Position numbers and translations under genes: made by a program. From positions 62,001-126,000 of the forward strand of contig NZ_LEKH01000003.1 in NCBI RefSeq assembly GCF_001029505.1: a stretch of DNA of 64,000 bases. The letters are read 5' to 3'. Positions 18,124 through 28,600 of the stretch are shown here, piece by piece. Position 1 is the first letter of the stretch. Every line of letters starts with the position of its first letter. Source of the DNA: Rubrobacter aplysinae. Its GTDB lineage: Bacteria > Actinomycetota > Rubrobacteria > Rubrobacterales > Rubrobacteraceae. The notes below the pieces were generated by a model. It was not told where the DNA came from and searched no databases. It worked only from the letters and a program-made list of their open reading frames with translations.

Positions 18124-19245
18124 TTGATCCGCAGATCTCGAGCAGTGTTCCCCATGTTACCTATCATGACGGCGCTGTTGACCCTGGCGCTGGTGGCCGC
18201 CGGCTGCTCCTCCGAGGGCAACACCCAGGACCAAAGCTCCGAGACCCGTCAGGAGAACGTCGCGCAGGGACCGCCGGACATGTCCTCTTCGGAGGTCCCC
18301 GGGGAAGAGCCCGTCGCCCGGGTGGCGGACCAGCTCCGGCCCTCGGTGGTGCAGATAAACGTGCAGTCCGTCGAGGAGACCCCCTACGGACCGCAGCGGG
18401 GCGAGGGCGTGGGGAGCGGCGTGATCTACCGCCAGGACGGCTACATAATCACCAACAACCACGTGGTCCAGGGCTCCGGCAACGTCGAGGTCGGGTTCGC
18501 CAGCGGGGACACCGCGAGCGCCGAGGTGGTCGGCGGCGACCCGTTCACCGACATAGCGGTGGTCAAGGTGGACCGCGGCGACCTCCCGGCCGCGAGCTTC
18601 AGGACGGAGCACAATCTCGACGTGGGCCAGCTCGCGGTCGCCATCGGCAGCCCCCAGGGCTTCGACTCCACGGTGACGGCGGGCGTGGTCAGCGGCCTGG
18701 GCCGGGAGGTTCCGGCCAACCTTACCGGCGGCACCCAGGAGGCGTCGCTCGTGGACCTCGTCCAGACCGACGCCGCCATCTCTCCCGGCAGCTCGGGCGG
18801 GGCACTGGTGGACCGCTCGGGCCGGATAATCGGTATCAACGTGGCCTATCTGCCGCCGGCGCAGACCGGCGCGGAGAGCATCGGCTTCGCCATCCCATCC
18901 CAGACCGCCGTGCAGACCGCGGATCAGCTAATCTCTACCGGGCAGGCCTCGAACGCCTACCTCGGGGTCAGGCTCTCCGACGTGAACCAGGAGACCGCCG
19001 AGCAGTTCGACACCCAGGCCGGGGCGCTGGTCGAGCAGGCGCCGCAAGGGGAACCCGCATCACAGGCCGGTATACGGCAGGGCGACATAATCACCGCCGT
19101 GGACGGGCGCGAGGTGGAGAACACCGGAGACCTCCTCTCCGCGCTCCGGCGCTACCAGCCGGGTGATACCGTGGAGATAACCCTCGTGCGCAACGGCGGC
19201 AACGAAACCACCGTAAACGTCACACTCGGCGAACGCAGTCAGTAA
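18124..19245 (+). CDS. HtrA/DegP-like serine protease lipoprotein with PDZ domain
   Basis: Extracytoplasmic protein-quality-control protease, 373 residues. A lipoprotein signal ends in LVAAGC (C28). The trypsin-like domain has its catalytic triad: H113 in TNNHV, D143 in FTDIAVV, and S224 in PGSSGGALVD. One PDZ domain (about 275-365) shows NAYLGVRLSDV and GDIITAVDGREVENTGDLL. Only one PDZ is present, as in many actinobacterial homologues. The TTG start at 18124 has CAGGAGG 8-9 bases upstream. It probably sits on the outer face of the membrane and degrades or chaperones misfolded proteins. Confidence 0.93.
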   Translation: MIRRSRAVFPMLPIMTALLTLALVAAGCSSEGNTQDQSSETRQENVAQGPPDMSSSEVPGEEPVARVADQLRPSVVQINVQSVEETPYGPQRGEGVGSGVIYRQDGYIITNNHVVQGSGNVEVGFASGDTASAEVVGGDPFTDIAVVKVDRGDLPAASFRTEHNLDVGQLAVAIGSPQGFDSTVTAGVVSGLGREVPANLTGGTQEASLVDLVQTDAAISPGSSGGALVDRSGRIIGINVAYLPPAQTGAESIGFAIPSQTAVQTADQLISTGQASNAYLGVRLSDVNQETAEQFDTQAGALVEQAPQGEPASQAGIRQGDIITAVDGREVENTGDLLSALRRYQPGDTVEITLVRNGGNETTVNVTLGERSQ

Positions 19246-19250
19246 CGCAG

Positions 19251-19280
19251 CCAGTAAGAGTTAGTAAGAACCAGTAAGAA
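19251..19280. repeat. 10-bp tandem repeat after htrA
   Basis: Units ccagtaagag, ttagtaagaa and ccagtaagaa follow the htrA stop codon, with two more decayed units before them (19231-19250). It is intergenic. Confidence 0.7.
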
Positions 19281-19366
19281 CGACGACGGCCGGGGGCGGC
19301 AGGTAGAGTCACGATGTTTACCCCGTCTGGGCCGTAAAGAATCGTACAGGATAGGAGAGAGGTAGA

Positions 19367-19957
19367 TTGGCGAATCAGAGCGGTGGCGGCCGGCGAGGCG
19401 GAGGAGCCAGAGGTCTGTCGGCGGGTACCATAGTAATAGTGGCGGTGTTGTTCGCCCTGGTGGTAGCGTTCGTGGCCGTGGTTGTCCTGGACAGCCGCCA
19501 AGGAGCCTCCTCCGGCCCGCCCGACGGCACGGAGGAGGTAGACGTCGGACAGGCCGGGCAGCACACCGAAGAGAACGTGGACTACGAGCAGACCCCGCCC
19601 GCCGGCGGTGAACACAACCCGGCGTGGCAGAACTGCGGGGTATACGAGGAGCCGGTCAGGAACGAGACCGCCGTCCACTCCCTGGAGCACGGGGCGGTCT
19701 GGATCACCTACCGGCCGGACCTCTCGGAGGGGCAGGTGCAGCAGCTAGAGGACCTCGCCCAGGGGGAGTCGTACGTGCTCGTGAGCCCTATGCAGGATCT
19801 CCCCTCCCCCATAGTCGTCAGCGCCTGGGGCCAGCAGCTCCAGGTAGAAGAGGCCTCCGACGAGCGCATACAGCAGTTCAAGAGCGCCTTTCTCCAGGGC
19901 CCACAGACGCCAGAGCCCGGCGCGGCCTGCTCCGGCGGCGTGGGTGAGCCGGTCTAG
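19367..19957 (+). CDS. DUF3105 membrane-anchored protein
   Basis: 196 residues: a Gly/Arg-rich cytoplasmic start, one membrane helix at about 20-42, then an extracytoplasmic DUF3105 domain recognised by NPAWQNCGVYEEPVRNE, HSLEHGAVWITYRPDL and VVSAWGQQL. The conserved Cys and His residues are present, but the biochemical role of this family is not established. The TTG start has AGGAGAGAGG upstream. Its stop overlaps the start of the DUF305 gene by one base, so the two are translationally coupled and probably act together at the outer membrane face. Confidence 0.88.
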   Translation: MANQSGGGRRGGGARGLSAGTIVIVAVLFALVVAFVAVVVLDSRQGASSGPPDGTEEVDVGQAGQHTEENVDYEQTPPAGGEHNPAWQNCGVYEEPVRNETAVHSLEHGAVWITYRPDLSEGQVQQLEDLAQGESYVLVSPMQDLPSPIVVSAWGQQLQVEEASDERIQQFKSAFLQGPQTPEPGAACSGGVGEPV

Positions 19958-20613
19958 TGAGCCCGCTCGTGAGCCTGTTACGGCGCATAGGCCCGGTCGG
20001 CCTGCTCGCCGGGACCGCGGTGCTGGTGGTCGTCGCCTCACTCGCGCTGGTCCTGTTCGACCAGCCTCCGGGCGAGGGCTCCGCCGAGGCCGGCTTCGCC
20101 CGTGACATGTCCGTCCACCACGCCCAGGCCGTGGAGATATCCCAGATCGTACTGGACAAGACGGACGACCCCGCCATAGAGAACCTCGCCACGGACATAA
20201 CGTTAACCCAGCAATCCCAGATCGGCCGCATGCAGGGCTGGCTCTCTGTGTGGGGGCTGCCGATCTCCGGCGCGGGCGAGAGCATGGCGTGGATGGGCCA
20301 CGAGGTGGACGGCCGGATGCCCGGCATGGCGAGCCCCGAAGAGCTAAACGAGCTCCGCAACGCCGACGGCGAGGAGGCGGACGAGGTCTTTCTGCGGCTC
20401 ATGATCCCGCACCACGAGGCCGCCATCCCGATGTCCCGGGCACTCATACAACGCTCCGACAACGAGGCTGTTACGGGCCTGGCCGAGGCCATCATCCCCT
20501 CCCAGTCCTCAGAGATCGAGATAATGCGCCAGATGCGCCGGGAGCGGGGCCTGGAGCCTGGAGCTGGAGGCGGCGTACACGAGGGCCACGGAGGCCACGG
20601 GCAGGGCGGGTAG
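19957..20613 (+). CDS. DUF305 membrane-anchored protein
   Basis: 218 residues with an N-terminal membrane anchor (about 12-34) and a ferritin-like helical DUF305 domain. Duplicated His-containing motifs are visible: DMSVHHAQAVEI and LMIPHHEAAIPMSR, with Met-rich stretches (GRMQGW, WMGHEVDGRMPGM). Some DUF305 proteins bind copper, so metal handling is plausible; that is family knowledge, not shown here. The C-terminus is a His/Gly repeat (HEGHGGHGQGG) that could also bind metal. GTG at 19957 overlaps the DUF3105 stop (TAGTG). Confidence 0.88.
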   Translation: MSPLVSLLRRIGPVGLLAGTAVLVVVASLALVLFDQPPGEGSAEAGFARDMSVHHAQAVEISQIVLDKTDDPAIENLATDITLTQQSQIGRMQGWLSVWGLPISGAGESMAWMGHEVDGRMPGMASPEELNELRNADGEEADEVFLRLMIPHHEAAIPMSRALIQRSDNEAVTGLAEAIIPSQSSEIEIMRQMRRERGLEPGAGGGVHEGHGGHGQGG

Positions 20614-20674
20614 GTCGGGTATGCCCCGATGCACGAAGCCTAACCGGCCTCAGCGATCTTCTGGCAGAGGTTAG

Positions 20675-20758
20675 TAGGGGCGGTGGGACTCGAACCCACA
20701 CTCCTATGCAGGAAACGGATTTTAAGTCCGGTGCGTCTACCGATTCCGCCACGCCCCC
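20675..20758 (-). tRNA. tRNA-Leu, anticodon TAA
   Basis: An 84-base class II tRNA. The acceptor stem GGGGGCG pairs with CGCCCCT (one G-U), the T-arm GTGGGTTCGAGTCCCAC is perfect, and the anticodon loop reads CT-TAA-AA. The long variable arm fits leucine. No CCA is encoded. A promoter lies just upstream. Confidence 0.97.
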
Positions 20759-20769
20759 GAGATTTTGTG

Positions 20770-20798
20770 AGTATAGCAGCCGCCCACGGGCTTCTAAA
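20770..20798 (-). promoter_or_regulatory. Promoter of tRNA-Leu
   Basis: On the minus strand, TTTAGA (20793-20798), a 17-base spacer and TATACT (20770-20775) lie 11 bases before the tRNA 5' end. Confidence 0.6.
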
Positions 20799-20807
20799 CG
20801 GCTAGAA

Positions 20808-21266
20808 CTACTCCGTGTCCAGGGTAGTGCAGCAGGACTCGGGATAAGGGCTCTGCAAACGCTCCAGGGTCCACTCCGCCACCGGGTTGGGTACGCCGCC
20901 TTTCGCCAGATGCAGGGCGGTGAAGGCGTGCAGGCATTTGACGTAGCCGCCGTCCCGGATGCCGGCCACCCGGTTGCCGTAGAGCCTCTGGTGCTCGGCG
21001 TGGGTCTCCTCTATGGGCTCGGTCCCGAGCTCCTCCTGGGCCTCGCGCACGCCGCCGGCAGCTTCGAGACGGGAGATTCCGGTAGCCAGCGAGGGGCAGG
21101 TTATCCAGAAGCGGGTCGGCATGCTGCGGGACGGCTCGTTCTCTATAACGCTGGGCTTACCGTACGGGCAACGGGCGGCCACGCTAAAGGGACGAGGATT
21201 GCGTCCGAGCTGTAGGGAGACCGCCGCGCGGTCCCCGGAGCCGCTAGCCTCCATCTTCCGTACCAC
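20808..21266 (-). CDS. DUF501 family protein
   Basis: 152 residues of unknown function. The DUF501 pattern is visible: LGRNPRPFSVAARCPYGKPSVIEN, PTRFWITCPSL, EQRLYG-type region HAEHQRLYGNRVAGI and the conserved KCLHAFTALHLAKG NPVAEW stretch. Several conserved Cys and His residues suggest metal binding, which is unproven. It overlaps the end of ftsB; either GTG at 21266 or ATG at 21254 may be the start. The eno-ftsB-DUF501 order is common in actinobacteria. Confidence 0.88.
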   Translation of the reverse strand: MVRKMEASGSGDRAAVSLQLGRNPRPFSVAARCPYGKPSVIENEPSRSMPTRFWITCPSLATGISRLEAAGGVREAQEELGTEPIEETHAEHQRLYGNRVAGIRDGGYVKCLHAFTALHLAKGGVPNPVAEWTLERLQSPYPESCCTTLDTE

Positions 21267-21579
21267 CCGACTTCATGCGCTCGGGGACGAGGTAGACCTC
21301 CTCGCCCGGTCCGATCATGCCGTAGCGGTCGCGGGCGGCCCGTTCTATGCCCGCGTCCGTCTTTAGCTCCTTAGCCTGGGCGACCATCGCCTCGTTCTCG
21401 ATGCGGGTCTGTTTGATCTCGTGCTCTAGCTCCGCCACGCGGGAGTTGCCGTCCAGGATCTGCTGTAGCGGCGACAGGTAGGAGGCGAGGAGGAGCCCGA
21501 TAAACGCCGCGTAGACCACGACCGCCAGAGGCCGGAGGTTGCTTCCTCGTACAACCCCTCGCGTCGCTCTCCGGTTCAA
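21244..21579 (-). CDS. ftsB: FtsB/DivIC-type septum formation protein
   Basis: Bitopic cell-division protein of the FtsL-FtsB-FtsQ complex, 111 residues. It has one membrane helix (LAVVVYAAFIGLLLASYL, about 17-34), then a coiled coil (VAELEHEIKQTRIENEAMVAQAKEL) and the conserved end ERAARDRYGMIGPGEEVYLVPE. TTG at 21579 starts it, 7 bases after the pyk stop; the ribosome binding site is weak. Confidence 0.88.
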   Translation of the reverse strand: MNRRATRGVVRGSNLRPLAVVVYAAFIGLLLASYLSPLQQILDGNSRVAELEHEIKQTRIENEAMVAQAKELKTDAGIERAARDRYGMIGPGEEVYLVPERMKSGGTEDGG

Positions 21580-21586
21580 GGCCGGC

Positions 21587-23029
21587 TCAGCGATCTTCCC
21601 CGACGGTGTACACGTGCAGGAGGTTCGTGGAGCCCGGAGTGGAGCTCATTATCCCGCCGGTAAGGATCACGCGGTCCCCTTCCCGGATCTGCTCGTTCTC
21701 CTCCGCGGCGGCGACGGCGGCCCGGAAACGCTCCTCGAAGCTGCCCGCCTGCTCGCCCCCGAGCGCGGTAACACCCCAGACCAGCGCCAGCCGCCGCACG
21801 GTCTCCTGCTCCGGGCTGACCGCGATGATCCGGTTCGGCGGCCTGAAGCGCGCCACCCGGATGGAGGACAGCCCGCTCTGGGTGGAGGTGAGTATGGCGT
21901 CCAGCTCGAGCACCTCGGCCAGCTCGCAGGCGGCGTGGGTGAGGGCGTCGTAGTGATCGCCCCGGCCCCAGGCCGTCGAGGCGCTTATATCCTGGCCGTA
22001 GTCTATGGCCTCCTCCGCGGCCCGGCAGATGCGGTCCATCTCCCGCACGCTCTGGAGCGGGTAGCGCCCGACCGCCGTCTCACCCGAGAGCATCACCGCG
22101 TCGGTGCGGTCGAAGATAGCGTTGGCGACGTCCGAGACCTCGGCCCGGGTGGCGCGGGGGTTGCGGATCATGGAGTCGAGCATCTGGGTGGCGACGATAA
22201 CCGGCTTACCGAGCCTGCGGCACCGGGCCACGATGTTCTTCTGCTCTATGGGCACCTGCTCGGCGGAGAGCTCGACGGCGAGGTCCCCGCGGGCGACCAT
22301 TATGCCGTCCGACTCCCGCAGGATGTCCTCGATGTCGTCTATGGCCTCGTGCTTCTCTATCTTGGAGATTACCGGGATCGGGCTGGCTTCCCCGGCGAAC
22401 TCCCGGATACGCTCCTTGAGATCCCGCACCTCCTCGCCCGAGCGCACGAAGGAGGCCGCGATCCAGTCCGGCCTGAGCTCCTGCACCCCGTAGCGCAGAT
22501 CCTCCACGTCCTTATCGGTCAGCCCCTTTATGGAGAGCGAGGAGTCCGGGAAGTTCAGGCCCTTGTGGGATGAGATCTCCCCTCCGTCAACGACCATGCA
22601 CTCCACCTCCCCGTCCTCGACGTTCTCGACCCTCAGGGAGAGCAGGCCGTCGTCTATCAGGACCCGGTCCCCGGGGCTCACGTCCTCGGCGATGTGCTCG
22701 TAGGAGGTCGCCAGCCGGCTGGCGTCGCCCAGAAAATCCCCCGGGGCTATGGTCACCCGGTTACCGGTAACGAGCTCCGTGCCGCCGACGACCTCGCCGG
22801 TGCGGATCTTGGGCCCCTGGATGTCCTGGAGTATTGCTACGTTGCGCTGCGCCTCTTTTGCCGCCGCCCGCACGGTCTCGGCATTTTTGGCGTGGGTCTC
22901 GTGGTCGCCGTGGGAGAAGTTCAGCCGGGTAACGTCCACCCCGTAGCGTACGAGCTCCCGGATCATCTCCCCCGACGAGGTAGCGGGACCGAGAGTTGCG
23001 ACTATCTTTGTCCTGCGCGGTGTGCCCAA
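21587..23029 (-). CDS. pyk: Pyruvate kinase
   Basis: Last step of glycolysis, phosphoenolpyruvate plus ADP to pyruvate plus ATP; 480 residues from the chosen start. Motifs: RRTKIVATLGPATSS, RLNFSHGDHETH, the signature ISKIEKHEAI and MVARGDLAVEL, and the C-terminal domain ending in SSTPGSTNLLHVYTVG. The TTG at 23029 has GGGAGG 7 bases upstream, overlapping the enolase stop, and yields the family start GTPRRTK. A longer frame to 23152 only covers the end of enolase. Confidence 0.95.
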   Translation of the reverse strand: MGTPRRTKIVATLGPATSSGEMIRELVRYGVDVTRLNFSHGDHETHAKNAETVRAAAKEAQRNVAILQDIQGPKIRTGEVVGGTELVTGNRVTIAPGDFLGDASRLATSYEHIAEDVSPGDRVLIDDGLLSLRVENVEDGEVECMVVDGGEISSHKGLNFPDSSLSIKGLTDKDVEDLRYGVQELRPDWIAASFVRSGEEVRDLKERIREFAGEASPIPVISKIEKHEAIDDIEDILRESDGIMVARGDLAVELSAEQVPIEQKNIVARCRRLGKPVIVATQMLDSMIRNPRATRAEVSDVANAIFDRTDAVMLSGETAVGRYPLQSVREMDRICRAAEEAIDYGQDISASTAWGRGDHYDALTHAACELAEVLELDAILTSTQSGLSSIRVARFRPPNRIIAVSPEQETVRRLALVWGVTALGGEQAGSFEERFRAAVAAAEENEQIREGDRVILTGGIMSSTPGSTNLLHVYTVGEDR

Positions 23030-23033
23030 CGCC

Positions 23034-24347
<1,314 letters not shown>

Positions 24348-24447
24348 CTAATAGATATTATGTCTTTCAGGCCCCAACTCTACGCCCTGGGACACCCAGA
24401 TGCTAGTGTCCGGCCCGTTCGCGGAATCCCGGGCGGCCCATTTTCCC

Positions 24448-25602
24448 CTATTGCCCCTGTTCGCCGGTGGTCTCTCCCTGTCCGCCGGCGGAGCCGCCGG
24501 GGTCGAAGCCCTCCTTGTACTGGATGTCGCGGCGCTCGGTCTCTTTCTCCAGCCACTTCTGGAACTCCTCGGACTGGGCCTGCTGGGTGAGCTGGTCCCG
24601 GATCTCACCCTCCACCTCCTCGAACGGCGGCGTGTTCTTCTCCCGGATCTCCCGCAGCTTTATTATGTGGTACCCAAACTCCGTCTTTACCGGCCCTATG
24701 ATGTCGCCTTCCTCGGCGTCGTCGGCGAACAGGGCGTCGCTGAATGCCGGGGCATAGGTCTGCTGGCCGGTCTGCGGGTCGGTCTCGGGCGCACAGCCGA
24801 GGTCGCCGCCCTCCTCGGCGGTCCCGGTGTCCTGGGAGTTCTCCTTTGCTAGCGCGGCGAAGTCGCCGTCGCCCTCTAGCTCTTTCTTGACCTCCTCGGC
24901 CTTCTCCTTGGCGTCGGGCGGGAAGAGGATGTGGCTGGCGCAACGCTCCTCGGGCCGGGCGAAGGAGTCCTCGTTATCTTCGTAGTAGGAGCGGACCTCT
25001 TCGTCGGAGGGACCGGCGTCCGCGGTAACCTCCTCCTGCACCTTCTGCAGGGGGAGTTGATCCCGGATGTCCTGCCGCAGCTCCTTCTCCGTAATACCCG
25101 CCTGTTCGAGGGCCTGATTGTAGGCCTGCTCGTCGCTCAGGTCGCCCTGGCCCTGGGAGCGGGCCTGCTCGCCGACCTGCTCCTTGAGGCTCTGTATCTC
25201 CTCGTTCACGTCCTCGTCGGAGACGGTGATCCCGTTCTCCTCGGCGTAGGCCTTCGCGATCTCGGTCTGGACCAGCTGGGGCATGATCTGGACCACCAGC
25301 TGCTCGTACTGGGGGTCGCCCGGGGACGGCAACTGCGCCTCTCCCCCGCCCTGCTGGCCCTGCTGTTGAGCCACGGCCTCCAGCTGCTCGTCGAACTCGG
25401 CCCGGGTCACCTCGCCGCCGTCGAACTTCGCCAGCGTCTCCGCGCCGGACTCATTGGCGGAGTTGGACCCGGCGGGCCCGCAGCCCGCGAGCAGTAGGGC
25501 CACCAGACCCGTTAGAACCGCCCTACCTGTAAAGTGCCGGACCCTGCTGAAACGGGGATGACTCGGGGTACTCGGAATGCTCGACGTGCTGGAAGTGCTC
25601 AA
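24448..25602 (-). CDS. PrsA/SurA-like peptidyl-prolyl isomerase lipoprotein
   Basis: Extracytoplasmic foldase, 384 residues. After a Ser/Thr-rich N-terminus encoded by a 9-bp repeat comes a lipoprotein signal with lipobox LLLAGC. A SurA-type N-terminal domain follows, then one parvulin domain (about 235-335) with CASHILFPPDAKEKAEEV in parts, GGDLG and FGYHIIKL. The C-terminus is Gly/Gln-rich. TTG at 25602 is the likely start. It lies between mfd and eno, where actinobacteria often have such a gene. Confidence 0.9.
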   Translation of the reverse strand: MSTSSTSSIPSTPSHPRFSRVRHFTGRAVLTGLVALLLAGCGPAGSNSANESGAETLAKFDGGEVTRAEFDEQLEAVAQQQGQQGGGEAQLPSPGDPQYEQLVVQIMPQLVQTEIAKAYAEENGITVSDEDVNEEIQSLKEQVGEQARSQGQGDLSDEQAYNQALEQAGITEKELRQDIRDQLPLQKVQEEVTADAGPSDEEVRSYYEDNEDSFARPEERCASHILFPPDAKEKAEEVKKELEGDGDFAALAKENSQDTGTAEEGGDLGCAPETDPQTGQQTYAPAFSDALFADDAEEGDIIGPVKTEFGYHIIKLREIREKNTPPFEEVEGEIRDQLTQQAQSEEFQKWLEKETERRDIQYKEGFDPGGSAGGQGETTGEQGQ

Positions 25603-25605
25603 GGC
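25561..25605. repeat. 9-bp tandem repeat at the start of the PPIase gene
   Basis: Five units with consensus RCTCGRNGT (actcggggt, actcggaat, gctcgacgt, gctggaagt, gctcaaggc) cover the TTG start and first ~14 codons on the minus strand, encoding a Ser/Thr/Pro run ahead of the signal peptide. Confidence 0.75.
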
Positions 25606-25692
25606 GCGGGGTCCTAACGTAGGTCGGGGTTCTTGCCGGGCCGCACCGGCAGGGGCTGGCCGCCCCTCTCTCGGCCCCTCAAAACGCCCGCG

Positions 25693-25698
25693 ATTATA
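25693..25698 (-). promoter_or_regulatory. Putative -10 (TATAAT) for the PPIase gene
   Basis: TATAAT on the minus strand overlaps the last codons of mfd, about 90 bases before the PPIase start. Confidence 0.4.
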
Positions 25699-28600
25699 GC
25701 ACGGAGTCTTTTAGCGCCCCGAGCGCCGTCTCGGTCAGCGCAAGCGGGCCTTCTTCGGATTTTGCGCCGTTCAGACCGCGGACCGAGATCCTGCCCTCCT
25801 TCACGGAGACCTGGCCGCCGACCGACCTCCTGAGCGCGGCGGGCGCGGCGGCCGGGGAGCCCTTGACCCCGACGATGTTCAGCGCGCCCTGCCGGTAAGA
25901 CACCGAGGTCGCGCCTATGGCGCGGGCCAGTATCTTGACCCGCGATAGCGCGAGCAGGTTCCTCGCCGGGTCCGGCAGCGGCCCGAAGCGGTCGGCGAGC
26001 TCCTCGGCCAGGTCGTCGGCCTCAGCCAGGGTCCCGAGGCCCGACGCCCGGCGGTAGAGGTCTACACGCTCGATCTCGTCCTGCACGTACTCCAGCGGCA
26101 GGTACGCGTCCAGCGGCACCTCCACGAGGACCGGCTTCTGCTCCCGGCGCTCGACGCTCTCGCCCCGGGCGGCCGAGACGGCCTCTCTCAGGAGCTGCAG
26201 GTACATCTCGAATCCCACGGCCTCGATCTGGCCCGACTGCTCCGCCCCGAGCAGGCTGCCCGCGCCCCGGATCTCCAGGTCCCGCATCGCCACGGCGAAG
26301 CCGCTCCCGAGCTCGGTGAAGTCCATCAGGGCTTCGAGGCGCTTCTGGGACTCGGGGGTGGTGTCGAGCGGCGCGAAGAGATAGGCGTAGGCCTGCTCGC
26401 GGGAGCGCCCGATCCTGCCCCGTAGCTGGTACAGCTGGGAGAGGCCCATCGTGTCGGCCCGGTCCACGATCAGGGTGTTCGCCGTCGAGACGTCGAGCCC
26501 GCTCTCGACTATCGTCGTCGTAACGAGCACCTGCGCCTCGCCGTCCAGGAAGGTCTGCATCACGTTCTCCAGCGCCCGCTCGGGCATCTGTCCGTGGGCG
26601 GTAACGAAGCTCGCCTCCGGCACCAGCGCCTGTAGCCGCTCGGCCGTGTCGTCTATGGTCTCGACCCGGTTGTGGACGAAGAAGACCTGGCCGCCGCGCT
26701 CGATCTCGCGCCGGATCGCCCGCCCGACCATCTCCTCCTCGTACGGTCCGACGTGCGTCAGGATGCTGCGTCTGCCCGCCGGAGCCGTCTCGATGGTGCT
26801 TATGTCCCGAAGCTCCGAGAGGCCCATCTGCATGGTGCGCGGTATCGGGGTCGCCGTGAGCGTCAGCACGTCCACGTCGCTCTTTAACTCTTTGAGGCGC
26901 TCCTTGTGCTTGACCCCGAAACGCTGCTCCTCGTCCACGACCACGAGCCCGAGGTCCTTGGGCGTGACCTCGCTGGATAAGAGCGAGTGGGTGCCGACGA
27001 GCACGTCTATCTCGCCGTTTGCGAAGTCCCGTAGCACCTTCTTGCGCTCGGCGGCGGTCGAGAACCGGGAGATGCTTTCGACGCGGGTGGCGAACTTTTC
27101 CAGCCTGTTCGCGAAGGTGCGGTAGTGCTGTTGTACGAGGATGGTGGTCGGTGCGATCATCATGGTCTGCTTGCCGGCGAGCGCGGCCTTGAACGCGGCC
27201 CGCACCGCCACCTCGGTCTTGCCGAAGCCGACGTCGCCGCACACGAGCCGGTCCATCGGCTGCTCACGCTGCATGTCGGCCTTCGTGGCCGCTATCGCGG
27301 CCTCCTGATCCGGGGTCTCCGTGTACGGGAAGCTCTCCTCGAGCTCCCGGTCCCAGTCCGTGTCCTCGGGGAATGCGTGGCCCTCGGCGTTTGCGCGGGC
27401 GGCGTAGAGCTGCAACAGGTCTCCGGCCATCGCCCTAACGCGGCTCCTTACCCGGTCGGTGACCCGAGCCCAGCTCTCGCCGCCGAGCTTGTCCAGCCGG
27501 CCGGACTCACCGCCGATGTACTTGTGCAGGAGCTCCATCTGCTCGTAGGGGACGAACAGGGTGTCGCCGTCGCGGTAGCTGACCTGCATGTAGTCCCGCG
27601 TCGCCCCGAGCACCTCCTTGGCGACGAGACCCTCGAACCGCCCGATGCCCTGGGTAGCGTGGACCACGAGATCGCCGGTCTTTAGATCCGCGAACGAGGC
27701 GACCTGCCGGCCCGGCGCGGCGGCCTCGCGGCGGCTCGCCCTCCGGCGGCCGTACAGCGCGTCGCGCCGGAAGACGGCCACCCGCGCCTCGGGGTAGGAG
27801 AACCCTTCCTCGACCTCGCCGGGCACCGCGTACACCGCGGGCGGCAGCGACTCGTCCACCCGCTCGGCCTGCTTGACGGCGCGGTTCGCCTCGCCGAAGG
27901 CGTAAGCCGTGCGCCGGGCCTCACCGGCGGAGCCGCATGCTATAAACGCCGCGTAGCCATCCTCCACCAGAGAGTCCAGCCGCCGTCCGGCCTCGCGGAT
28001 AGTCTCGGCCCAGGCGGCGACCGGGGGCGCGCTGACGGCCTCCGCCTCGTCGGCCCGGCCCGAGAACTCCAGGTCGGCTGCGGGATAAGCGCCGTCCACC
28101 CAGCCGTCGTACAGCTCCTCGACCACGTCCTCCGGCGCTGTCTCCGCGGGCTCCTCGCGCCACAGCTCCGCCCCATCCAGGCGTTCGGCCACGACCTCCG
28201 CCGGCGAGACGGGGTCGAGCCCGATCAGCAGCCGGTCGAGCCCGGGGGTGCGTATACCGAGCCGGGCCTCGTCCGGCAGCTCTTCGTCCGTGGCGGCGGC
28301 GAGCGCGGCCAGATCTCCCTCGCGGGCGGCATAGACGGTAACGGCTTCTAGCTCTCGCACCACACGCTGGGTGGCCAGCGAGACGGCTCGGACGCTCTCG
28401 ATCTCATCCCCCCACCACTCCACACGCACGGGCGAGCGGCGGGTGCTGGTAAACACGTCCAAAATACCGCCGCGCACCGCGAACTCGCCGGGCTTGGAGA
28501 CCCGGTCGACCCGCCCGTATCCGAGCTCGGAGAGGCGCGTTATCACGGACTCTGGATCCAGCTCCAGACCGCCGGAGAGCTGCACGGGCGCGTAGAGCGG

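Noticed and set aside
15413-19280. Short tandem repeats as a CRISPR array or an insertion-sequence end
   Set aside because: Units are 9-10 bp without spacers, differ at each locus and are not associated with cas genes or transposases.
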